Shown here one piece after another: positions 8,351-13,982 of a stretch of DNA of 17,042 nt. The notes beneath the pieces were generated by a model. The model was not told the DNA's origin. It made no database searches and saw only the letters and a program-made list of their open reading frames with translations. Source of the stretch: Caulobacteraceae bacterium UBA5005 (lineage in GTDB: Bacteria > Pseudomonadota > Alphaproteobacteria > Caulobacterales > Caulobacteraceae); NCBI GenBank assembly GCA_002398405.1, contig DGYN01000099.1:1-17042 (forward strand). Reading direction: 5' to 3'. Positions within the stretch are counted from its first letter, which is position 1. Each line of letters starts with the position of its first letter. The position numbers and the translations under genes are program-made.

Positions 8351-8773
8351 CTACTCGCCGGTCAGCTTGGCGGCGACCCGGTCGTGGATGGCCTCAGCCT
8401 CGGGCGTCATCACCTCGGCGAAATCGCTCATCTCGAACACCGGCCGAAGCTCGATCTCGGAATAGCCGGGCATGGGATTGGGGCAGCGCTTCAGCCACTC
8501 GACGGCCTCGGCCATGTCCTTGACCTCCCACATCCAGTAGCCGGCCACCAGCTCCTTGGTCTCGGCGAAGGGGCCGTCGATGACGATCCTTTTTTCGCCG
8601 TCGAAGCCGATCCGCTTGGCCTTCACCGTCGGGTGCAGGCCATCGCCCGCCAGCATGATGCCGGCGTTGACCAGCTCTTCGTTGTACTTGCCCATGGCGA
8701 TGAGAAGTTCGGCCGGCGGCATGTTTCCCGCCTCGGAATCCGCCGTCGCCTTGACCAGAACCATCACGCGCAT
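8351..8773 (-). CDS. YCII/DGPF-domain protein paired with the ECF42 sigma factor
   Basis: A 140-residue protein of the YCII-related (DGPF) family. It has the opening strand MRVMVLVKA, the helix PAELLIAMGKYNEELVNAG and the name-giving DGPF at residues 66-69 in VIDGPFAETKELVAGYW. The fold is a ferredoxin-like dimeric alpha+beta barrel; the biochemical activity is not known. Genes of this family neighbour ECF42 sigma factors very consistently and are considered part of their regulon. The ATG at 8773 was chosen over a longer frame reaching 8914. It has a GGAGA 7 bases upstream, the family begins at MRV, and the longer frame would run through the palindromic repeat and the candidate promoter. Confidence 0.92.
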   Translation of the reverse strand: MRVMVLVKATADSEAGNMPPAELLIAMGKYNEELVNAGIMLAGDGLHPTVKAKRIGFDGEKRIVIDGPFAETKELVAGYWMWEVKDMAEAVEWLKRCPNPMPGYSEIELRPVFEMSDFAEVMTPEAEAIHDRVAAKLTGE

Positions 8774-8780
8774 CGTCTTG

Positions 8781-8785
8781 TCTCC
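8781..8785 (-). promoter_or_regulatory. Shine-Dalgarno deciding the YCII start
   Basis: GGAGA on the minus strand, 7 bases before the ATG at 8773. It supports the short form of the YCII protein over the upstream extension. Confidence 0.7.
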
Positions 8786-8824
8786 ATCCTCTGAACGAGG
8801 CGCAGCCCGCCTCCTTGTCAAGGC

Positions 8825-8851
8825 GACGAACGGGCCGCCTCCGAATCGACA
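8825..8851 (-). promoter_or_regulatory. Candidate ECF42-dependent promoter
   Basis: On the minus strand, TGTCGA (8851-8846) is followed after 17 bases by CGTC (8828-8825). From memory, the published ECF42 target motif is TGTCGA at -35 and CGA/TC at -10, upstream of DGPF genes; both halves match. The site lies 51 bp upstream of the YCII ATG. It would make the YCII-sigma pair autoregulated. Confidence 0.7.
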
Positions 8852-8868
8852 GGGGGCGCGAAAAAAAT

Positions 8869-8914
8869 GGGGACTGTTTGAAATCGCAGCGCGATTTCTA
8901 ACTGTCCCCGACAC
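8869..8914 (+). repeat. REP-like palindromic unit, copy A
   Basis: A 46-bp unit. Bases 8869-8909 fold on themselves into a 19-pair hairpin (two T-T mismatches) with loop AGC at 8888-8890. The outer arms are GGGGACTGTTTGA and TCTAACTGTCCCC and the inner stem is AATCGC/GCGATT. A GACAC tail follows (8910-8914). Copy B is the same unit inverted 38 bp away; the outer 13 and 18 bases are identical and only the inner 15 differ. It resembles extragenic palindromes moved by RAYT-type transposases, but no GTAG tetranucleotide or transposase is seen here. Confidence 0.85.
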
Positions 8915-8952
8915 CGCACCTATTCGAAAACCAGCGGCTGCCGTGGCCCTCC

Positions 8953-8998
8953 GTGTCGGGGACAGTTAGACTTGGCTGCGCCAACTCAAACAGTCCCC
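8953..8998 (-). repeat. REP-like palindromic unit, copy B (inverted)
   Basis: The inverted partner of copy A. GTGTC (8953-8957) precedes a 41-base hairpin (8958-8998) with loop TGC at 8977-8979. The inner stem is TTGGC/GCCAA instead of the sequence in copy A, so two base pairs are swapped while pairing is kept; one outer pair is lost (C-C). The unit ends one base before the ATG of the DNA glycosylase. The bases AAT occur at both outer edges (8866-8868 and 8999-9001), a possible 3-bp target duplication or chance. Confidence 0.85.
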
Positions 8999-8999
8999 A

Positions 9000-9545
9000 A
9001 TGTACCTCGACTATTCCCTGCCCCCGGAACGATTCGCCCCGGCCCTGATCGGCGCGGTCCTGACCGTGGATGGCGTGGGCGGGGTTATCGTCGAGACCGA
9101 GGCCTATGACGCCGACGATCCGGCCTCGCACAGCTACCCGGGAAAGACCGCGCGCAACGCCGCCATGTTCGGCGAGGTGGGCTGCGCCTACGTCTACCGC
9201 ATCTACGGCATGCACTGGTGCCTGAACATCGTCTGCGGCGACCGTCCCGGCGGGGCGGTGCTGATCCGGGCGATCGAGCCACTGGCTGGGATCGAAACCA
9301 TGATCGAGCGGCGCGGAACGCAGCGCCTTGAGCTGTTGTGCTCGGGCCCCGGAAAGCTCTGTCAGGCGCTGGGCGTGACCCGCGAACACGACGGCCTGCC
9401 GCTTGGCGCCCCGCCCTTCGCCCTGACGCCCTCGCGCGTTCCGGCGAAGCTTCTCACCGGCCCAAGGATCGGAATCACCAAGGCGGCCGAAGTCCCATGG
9501 CGTTTCGGGCTTGCGGGAACGAGGTTCCTGAGCCGCCGGTTCTGA
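9000..9545 (+). CDS. mpg: DNA-3-methyladenine glycosylase (AAG/MPG family)
   Basis: A 181-residue base-excision repair enzyme that removes alkylated purines. The family signature VETEAYDADDPASH (residues 31-44) contains the presumed water-activating Glu34, the base-stacking Tyr36 and His44. RNAAMFG, AYVYRIYGMHWCLNIV and AVLIRAIEP follow, and the C-terminus has the family ending TGPRIGITKAAEVPWRFGLAGTRFLS. The C-terminus is complete. The N-terminus is slightly short, entering almost directly at LPPERFAPALIGAVL. The frame has a TAG at 8967-8969 and no ATG, GTG or TTG between it and the ATG at 9000, so 9000 is the only ordinary start. The bases before it belong to repeat copy B and contain no Shine-Dalgarno. 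It is divergent from the YCII-sigma module. Confidence 0.92.
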   Translation: MYLDYSLPPERFAPALIGAVLTVDGVGGVIVETEAYDADDPASHSYPGKTARNAAMFGEVGCAYVYRIYGMHWCLNIVCGDRPGGAVLIRAIEPLAGIETMIERRGTQRLELLCSGPGKLCQALGVTREHDGLPLGAPPFALTPSRVPAKLLTGPRIGITKAAEVPWRFGLAGTRFLSRRF

Positions 9546-9684
9546 TGCGGCAGTTCGTTGAATTCGCGGCTCTTAGGGCGAATCAATCCTTGCCTTCAGA
9601 TAAGATTTAAGGCTGAAACTGATCTATCGCTGAACGAGGGTATCTGCGTTCACCGCGCCAATTTTAGGGATGAGGGAAATCGCC

Positions 9685-9828
9685 ATGGCCATGGAACCGA
9701 AGGACGAAAACAAGGACGGCAAGGCCGATACGGCCCAGAAGGGCGTTAAGGACGCGGGCAAGATCGTCACCGGCGCGCTGGGCGAGCCGTTGAACGGCAC
9801 CATCGCCGACGTCACCGACGAAGACTAG
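9685..9828 (+). CDS. Small acidic protein of unknown function (47 residues)
   Basis: A short hydrophilic protein starting MAMEPKDENKDGKADTAQKG and ending IADVTDED. It has no signal peptide and no cysteine, a charged N-terminal half and a central GKIVTGALGEPLNGTIADV. A GAGGG (9672-9676) lies 8 bases before the ATG at 9685; an in-frame ATG at 9670 would overlap that site and is less likely. A strong terminator 28 bp after the stop and a relatively AT-rich 139-bp leader upstream argue for a real monocistronic gene. I do not recognise the family. Small Lys/Glu/Asp-rich proteins of this kind are often stress-related, but nothing in the sequence proves it. Confidence 0.7.
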   Translation: MAMEPKDENKDGKADTAQKGVKDAGKIVTGALGEPLNGTIADVTDED

Positions 9829-9856
9829 ATTCCGGCTTTCCGATTTGAACGGCATG

Positions 9857-9890
9857 ACAGCGCCGGCGGCCTCGCCCCGGCGCTGTTTTT
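9857..9890 (+). terminator. Rho-independent terminator
   Basis: A perfect 10-bp stem ACAGCGCCGG/CCGGCGCTGT (9857-9866 and 9877-9886) with a 10-base loop is followed by a T run to 9890. It lies 28 bp after the small protein's stop and isolates it from secreted paralogue 2. Confidence 0.9.
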
Positions 9891-9986
9891 GCGACCGCGG
9901 CCAAGATTGCCATCGGGGCGCGAGGCGTCCACACTATGCGAACAAGCGCTCCGCCAAGAGAGCGTCCCCCCTAGAGGAGTGAAGAG

Positions 9987-11120
9987 ATGACCCAGAGAAA
10001 CCTCACCGTAGCCCTGCTCGCCGGCGCCCTTGGCCTGACCCTGGCGGTGCCGACCTTCGTGGTCGCCCAGACCAGCGCCTACAAGGCGCCGCGCATCCTC
10101 GGCAATGTTCCGGATCTGCAAGGCAACTGGACCAATTCCTCCCTCACCCCGCTGCAGCGGGCGGCCACCTACGGCAACCGCCTGGTGATGACGCCGGAAG
10201 AAGCCCGCAAGATCGAGGGCGACCAGGCCGCCTCGATCGAATCCCGCAACCAGCCCACCAAGCCCGACACCAAGATCGAGGACCTGCCCTGCAGCCCCGG
10301 CTTCACCGGCACCAACTGCGGCTACAACGTCGGCTGGACCGACTTCGGCACCGTGGTGATGCGGGTCAACGGCGAGCCGCGCACCAGCCTCATCACCTCG
10401 ACCCCCGACGGCAAGATGCCCGCCGCCAAGCCGGGCGCCGCGCCCGCGGCGGGCCGCGGCGGCGGCCTTCGTCCCGGCATGAGGCAGGACGACAATCCGG
10501 AGACCCGCTCCATCGGCGAGCGCTGCATAATGTCCTTCGGCTCGAGCTCGGGTCCGATCATGCAGCCGCAGATGTACAACTCGACCTACCGCCTGGTGCA
10601 GTCCAAGGACTCCGTCGCCATCCTGGTGGAGATGGTCCACGACGTGCGCATCGTCCGCCTGGTGGCCAACAAGGCCGCCGCCCAGCACAGCACAACGGGG
10701 GTCCGTCCCTGGATGGGCGAGTCCATCGGCTGGTACGAGGGCGACAAGCTTGTGGTGGAAACCAAGAACTATCACCCGCGCCAGGCCGTGGGCGCCTCCT
10801 CGGCTAATCTGAAGGTCACCGAGAAGTTCAGCCGCGTCTCGCCCACCCGCCTGCGCTACGAGTTCATCGTCGAGGACCCCACCGTGTGGGACAAGCCCTG
10901 GGGCGGGGAATACGAGTTCATGGCCGCCAAGGGCGATGTCTATGAATACGCCTGCCACGAGGGCAACTACGCCCTGGAGGGCATCCTCGCCGGGGCCCGC
11001 GAGGAAGAGCGCCTGGCGGCGGCCGGCAAGACCAGCGTCCCCCGCCCGGCCGGCTACAATCCCGAGTTCTCCCGCGGCGCCGCGGCCGCGACGCCGGTTC
11101 CTAGGGGCGGCCCGCAGTAG
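9987..11120 (+). CDS. Secreted protein of unknown function, paralogue 2 of 3
   Basis: A 377-residue protein with a signal peptide cleaved near residue 27 (VVA before Gln28). It keeps the family order: YKAPRILGNVPDLQGNWTN, VNGEPRTSLITSTPDG, a short Gly-rich linker (about 150-164), DNPETRSIGERC, VEMVHDVRIVRL, ESIGWYEGDKLVVET, LKVTEKFSRV, VEDPTVWDKPWGGEYEF and YEYACHEGNYALEGILAGAREE. The mature protein has four cysteines: 102, 111, 180 and 323. The last two are shared by all three paralogues and the first pair only with paralogue 3. A Pro/Ala-rich tail (about 350-377) is unique to this copy. GAGGAG at 9974-9979 sits 7 bases before the ATG. It is convergent with the cytochrome gene and lies alone in its transcription unit. 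No catalytic motif is recognised; a periplasmic ligand-binding or structural role is possible. Confidence 0.87.
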   Translation: MTQRNLTVALLAGALGLTLAVPTFVVAQTSAYKAPRILGNVPDLQGNWTNSSLTPLQRAATYGNRLVMTPEEARKIEGDQAASIESRNQPTKPDTKIEDLPCSPGFTGTNCGYNVGWTDFGTVVMRVNGEPRTSLITSTPDGKMPAAKPGAAPAAGRGGGLRPGMRQDDNPETRSIGERCIMSFGSSSGPIMQPQMYNSTYRLVQSKDSVAILVEMVHDVRIVRLVANKAAAQHSTTGVRPWMGESIGWYEGDKLVVETKNYHPRQAVGASSANLKVTEKFSRVSPTRLRYEFIVEDPTVWDKPWGGEYEFMAAKGDVYEYACHEGNYALEGILAGAREEERLAAAGKTSVPRPAGYNPEFSRGAAAATPVPRGGPQ

Positions 11121-11155
11121 GGTCTCGCGGACCGGAATTCAGGGCAGATTGGCGT

Positions 11156-11178
11156 CCCTTCTCCCCTCGGGAGAAGGG
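11156..11178. repeat. Perfect palindrome between convergent genes
   Basis: CCCTTCTCCC and GGGAGAAGGG form a perfect 10-bp stem with loop CTC. It lies 36 bp after the stop of paralogue 2 and 43 bp from the stop of the convergent cytochrome gene. There is no T run, so it is a weak terminator at best. Similar pyrimidine/purine palindromes are frequent dispersed repeats in proteobacterial genomes, and it could be one of those. Confidence 0.75.
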
Positions 11179-11220
11179 CGCCGAAAATCCTTGGCGACGG
11201 GTTCAGTTGCTGGCTGCCAC

Positions 11221-11727
11221 CTAATCCCCCGGCAGCGGCGCCTTGTAGAGGCTATTGGCGGGGCGCGGGATGTAGCGGCCGTGGCAACCGAAACAGGTGT
11301 CATAGATGGCGCTGCCGGCCTCGAAGGCCGCATCCGCGTTCTTGGCTTCGGCCGCCTTCATGGCCAGGGCGCCGGCGTCCACCAGGTTGCGGGAGAAACG
11401 CATCCACGGCTCGTCGCGCGCGCGGCCCTCCATCATCAGCAAGTTGCCGCTCTCTTCGAGGATGGCGGCGGAGTTGACCATGTCCAGCCACATGGCGTCG
11501 TCGGCGCCGGGGGCGCGGTCCTTGACCCCCTCCTCGTCCACCACCTGGCCCGAATGCTTCCAGAACAGTTCGGCGGCCGGATTGACCACGTGCTTCATCA
11601 GAAGCTTGGGGGTCAGCATCTTGGTTCCGGCCTTGATCGGGGCGGGGGCGGGCGGCGGCTGGGCGACCGCGGTGGCGCAGAGGGCGCCCGCCAGACAGAC
11701 GGCGGCGATAAACGGGGTGGGCCTCAA
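11221..11727 (-). CDS. Cytochrome c'-like periplasmic monoheme cytochrome (class II c-type)
   Basis: A 168-residue exported protein with a signal peptide ending AVA at about residue 22. After a Pro/Ala linker it is helical (KLLMKHVVNPAAELFW, DAMWLDMVNSAAILEESGNL, WMRFSRNLVDAGALAMKAAEA). It has a single heme site CFGCH at 145-149 near the C-terminus. That placement, with a four-helix layout, is typical of cytochrome c' and related class II cytochromes, which carry electrons or bind small gases. The coding start is TTG (11727) with a strong AGGAGG upstream; no nearby ATG or GTG fits. It stands between secreted paralogues 2 (convergent) and 3 (divergent), so its linkage to them is by position only. 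Confidence 0.85.
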   Translation of the reverse strand: MRPTPFIAAVCLAGALCATAVAQPPPAPAPIKAGTKMLTPKLLMKHVVNPAAELFWKHSGQVVDEEGVKDRAPGADDAMWLDMVNSAAILEESGNLLMMEGRARDEPWMRFSRNLVDAGALAMKAAEAKNADAAFEAGSAIYDTCFGCHGRYIPRPANSLYKAPLPGD

Positions 11728-11736
11728 AGCGATTAT

Positions 11737-11742
11737 CCTCCT
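11737..11742 (-). promoter_or_regulatory. Shine-Dalgarno fixing the TTG start of the cytochrome
   Basis: A full AGGAGG on the minus strand lies 9 bases before the TTG at 11727-11725. It is the strongest ribosome-binding site in the window and justifies a non-ATG start. Confidence 0.75.
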
Positions 11743-11830
11743 GCGGTGGCGCTCTTGAAGATGCGGCGCTCAAGGGCCCATCTTGCGCAAGGCTTGGTCC
11801 CCTTGCCAGCCCACATTGCCGGGGTGACAT

Positions 11831-11874
11831 AAAAAAGCGCCGCTGTAGCACCTTAAGTCATTGATCCTGCGGCG
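11831..11874 (-). other. GC hairpin with U run in the leader between cytochrome c' and paralogue 3
   Basis: Read on the minus strand, CGCCGC (11874-11869) can pair with GCGGCG (11843-11838) across a 25-base loop and is followed by six Ts (11836-11831). It would lie about 100 bases upstream of the cytochrome TTG. It could be a terminator or attenuator in the 5' leader, but the loop is long and the stem only 6 bp. The rest of the 262-bp gap shows no other clear element. Confidence 0.25.
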
Positions 11875-11989
11875 ATAACGCCCAGGCGGCCTAGCTTTCG
11901 CGCCTCCCCCGTCCTGTGATAGGTTGGCCCACGTTTTGATAAACAACGGCGCCCGCGTCCAAATGAGGGCCGCCCATGAGGACTGTCGC

Positions 11990-13102
11990 ATGTCTCTGAA
12001 GCTGCTTACCGCCGGTCTGATGGCCAGCGCCCTGACCATCGCCGTCGTTCCGGCCGTCGCCATCGCACAATCGGCCAAGACCGCCGCCTACAAGGCGCCC
12101 CGCGCCTCGGACGGCAAGGCGGACCTGCAGGGCAACTGGAGCAACGCCTACATCACCCCCCTGGAACGCCAGCCCAAGTTCGGCGAGCGCAAGGTCCACA
12201 CCGCCGAAGAGGCGGCCGAGATCGAAGGCACCGCCGTGGCCCGCTTCCTGGAAGGCGACAAGCCGACCGATCCGAACCTGGGCGCCGAGGATCATACCTC
12301 CAAGAACTGCCAGGGCGCCGGCGGTCTCGACTGCGGCTATAACTCCGGCTGGAAGGATAGCGGCACCCAGCTGACCCGCGTCAACGGCGAGCCCCGCACC
12401 TCCTATATCACCTCGACGCCCAACGGCCGGGTGCCTCCGACCCTGCCGGGCGTCGGCGGCGGCCGTGGCCGCGGCCGCGGCGGCCCGGTGGCCAGCAACG
12501 AAGGGCGCGAGGACGGCCCGGCCGGCCCGGCGTCGATGAACGACAATCCCGAGACCCGTTCGATCGGCGAGCGCTGCCTGATGAGCTTTGGCAACTCCGC
12601 CGGACCGATCATGCTGCCGCTGATGTACAACAACACCTATCAGATCGTGCAGACCAAGGACTCGGTGGCGATCCTGGTGGAGATGGTCCACGACGTCCGC
12701 ATCGCGCGCCTCGTGCCCAACAAGGCCGCCGCCAAGCACCGCACCGACGGGGTCCGTCCCTGGATGGGCGATTCCGTGGGCTGGTGGGAGGGCGACACCC
12801 TGGTGCTGGAGACCACCAACTATCACCCCTCGCAGAATCTGCGCGGCGTCTCCTCGGAAAACCTCAAGGTCACCGAGAAATTCACCCGCGTCGGCAAGGA
12901 CCGTCTGCTCTATCAATTCACCGCCGAGGACCCCACCGTCTGGGCCCAGCCCTGGGGCGGCGAGTATGAGTTCATGACCGCCAAGGGCGGCGTTTTCGAA
13001 TACGCCTGCCATGAGGGCAACTACGGGCTCGAAGGCATCCTGGCCGGCGCCCGCGAGGAAGAGCGCCAGGCCGCCATCGCCAAGGGCCAGGCCGCGCGCT
13101 AG
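11990..13102 (+). CDS. Secreted protein of unknown function, paralogue 3 of 3
   Basis: A 370-residue protein whose start was set at the ATG at 11990: a GAGGA lies 8 bases upstream, and the signal peptide (residues 1-26, ending AIA) begins there. A longer frame from a TTG at 11924 would add 22 polar residues ahead of the signal. It aligns closely with paralogue 2 through the C-terminal half: DNPETRSIGERC, GPIMLPLMYNNTYQIV, KDSVAILVEMVHDVRIARL, GDSVGWWEGDTLVLET, NLKVTEKFTRV, PWGGEYEF and EYACHEGNYGLEGILAGAREEE. Cysteines are 107, 115, 196 and 340. The linker (about 154-182) is longer and Gly/Arg-rich. A terminator follows 22 bp after the stop. Paralogues 2 and 3 look like a more recent duplication than paralogue 1. 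Function unknown. Confidence 0.87.
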   Translation: MSLKLLTAGLMASALTIAVVPAVAIAQSAKTAAYKAPRASDGKADLQGNWSNAYITPLERQPKFGERKVHTAEEAAEIEGTAVARFLEGDKPTDPNLGAEDHTSKNCQGAGGLDCGYNSGWKDSGTQLTRVNGEPRTSYITSTPNGRVPPTLPGVGGGRGRGRGGPVASNEGREDGPAGPASMNDNPETRSIGERCLMSFGNSAGPIMLPLMYNNTYQIVQTKDSVAILVEMVHDVRIARLVPNKAAAKHRTDGVRPWMGDSVGWWEGDTLVLETTNYHPSQNLRGVSSENLKVTEKFTRVGKDRLLYQFTAEDPTVWAQPWGGEYEFMTAKGGVFEYACHEGNYGLEGILAGAREEERQAAIAKGQAAR

Positions 13103-13124
13103 ACATTATTTGATGTTTGAAAGG

Positions 13125-13156
13125 CGCCCGCGGTCATCCAGGCCGCGGGCGTTTTC
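13125..13156 (+). terminator. Rho-independent terminator after paralogue 3
   Basis: A perfect 9-bp stem CGCCCGCGG/CCGCGGGCG (13125-13133 and 13143-13151) with a 9-base loop is followed by TTTTC. It separates paralogue 3 from msrA. Confidence 0.88.
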
Positions 13157-13208
13157 GTATCTGACGAAAGACCCAAAATGTGGAATCCTCGCCGGAGACC
13201 ACCATATT

Positions 13209-13213
13209 AGGAG
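13209..13213 (+). promoter_or_regulatory. Shine-Dalgarno deciding the msrA start
   Basis: AGGAG lies 8 bases before the ATG at 13222 but only 2 bases before the in-frame ATG at 13216. The later ATG is therefore the more likely start. Confidence 0.6.
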
Positions 13214-13221
13214 CCATGACC

Positions 13222-13911
13222 ATGGATCGCAGAGCCCTGATCACAGCCCTGACCGCCCTGCCGGTGCTGGGCGCCTGTTCGGGCCGGGACGCCACGGCGG
13301 CCGAAGCCAACAAGAAGCTTCCCGCGCCCACCCTCAACCCCCGCGCCGCCGGCGGCCTGCAGAAGGCCGTCCTGGCCGGCGGCTGCTTCTGGGGCGTGCA
13401 GGCGGTGTTCGCTCACGTGAACGGCGTGACCCGCTCGGTCAGCGGCTACGCTGGCGGCGCCCGCGAGCAGGCGGATTACGAGATGGTCTCCACCGGCCGC
13501 ACCCGCCACGCCGAAGCGGTGGAAGTGACCTTCGATTCCAAGGTCGTCTCCTACGGCGACCTGTTGCGCATCTTCTTCTCGGTGGCCACCGACCCGACCC
13601 AGCTCGACATGCAGTATCCCGACCAGGGGCCGCAGTACCGCAACGAGCTTTTCACCATCGGCGACGAACAGCGCCGCGTGGCCCAGGCCTATATCGCCCA
13701 GCTCGACGCCGCCCGCGTCTTCCCCAAGAAGATCGTCACCAAGGTCTCCGCCCTGCCGGCCTTCTATCCGGCCGAGGACTACCACCAGGACTATCTCTTC
13801 AATAATCCGAGGCAGCCCTACATCGTCATGTACGACCAGCCCAAGCTGGTGCACCTCAAGAGCCTGTTCCCTGAGCTCTACCGGGCAAAACCGGTCCGGC
13901 TGAAGGCCTGA
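13222..13911 (+). CDS. msrA: Peptide methionine sulfoxide reductase MsrA, predicted lipoprotein
   Basis: A 229-residue enzyme that reduces the S-form of methionine sulfoxide in proteins. After a basic start (MDRRALI) the hydrophobic segment ends in the lipobox LGAC with Cys19, so it is probably lipid-anchored outside the cytoplasm. The MsrA domain begins at about residue 47 with the catalytic GGCFWG (Cys55). GYAGG, YEMVSTGRTRHAEAVEVTFD, DPTQLDMQYPDQGPQYR and EDYHQDYL follow. The only other cysteine is the lipobox one: no C-terminal resolving cysteine is present, so recycling must use an external reductant or thiol directly. It is monocistronic by position, between a terminator and sucC. Confidence 0.93.
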   Translation: MDRRALITALTALPVLGACSGRDATAAEANKKLPAPTLNPRAAGGLQKAVLAGGCFWGVQAVFAHVNGVTRSVSGYAGGAREQADYEMVSTGRTRHAEAVEVTFDSKVVSYGDLLRIFFSVATDPTQLDMQYPDQGPQYRNELFTIGDEQRRVAQAYIAQLDAARVFPKKIVTKVSALPAFYPAEDYHQDYLFNNPRQPYIVMYDQPKLVHLKSLFPELYRAKPVRLKA

Positions 13912-13982
13912 CGAAAACGGCCCCTTTCGCGGCGCGGCGCACGCTCCTATAAGCGCGCCATCCAAGCGCTGAGGGGACCGCC

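Noticed and set aside
8869..8909. Rho-independent terminator for the divergent genes
   Set aside because: Both neighbouring genes point away from this region, so nothing upstream needs terminating, and the hairpin has no T run on its 3' side.
8774..8914. N-terminal extension of the YCII protein to 8914
   Set aside because: The added 47 residues run through the palindrome and the candidate promoter, and the family starts at the MRV ATG with a Shine-Dalgarno.
8869..8998. CRISPR array
   Set aside because: Only two units, in inverted orientation with internal palindromes and one spacer; no cas genes nearby.
9546..9684. EcfG-type promoter for the small acidic protein
   Set aside because: A GAAC followed by CGTT is present, but the spacing is about 11 bases instead of 16-17.
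9825..10958. Long minus-strand ORF opposite secreted paralogue 2
   Set aside because: Composition is His/Gly/Ala/Val-rich and it mirrors a similar shadow opposite paralogue 3 (11891-13012). The resemblance between the two comes from the paralogous coding strands, not from an antisense gene.
11924..11989. N-terminal extension of paralogue 3 from a TTG
   Set aside because: It would place 22 polar residues before the signal peptide; the ATG at 11990 has a suitably spaced GAGGA.
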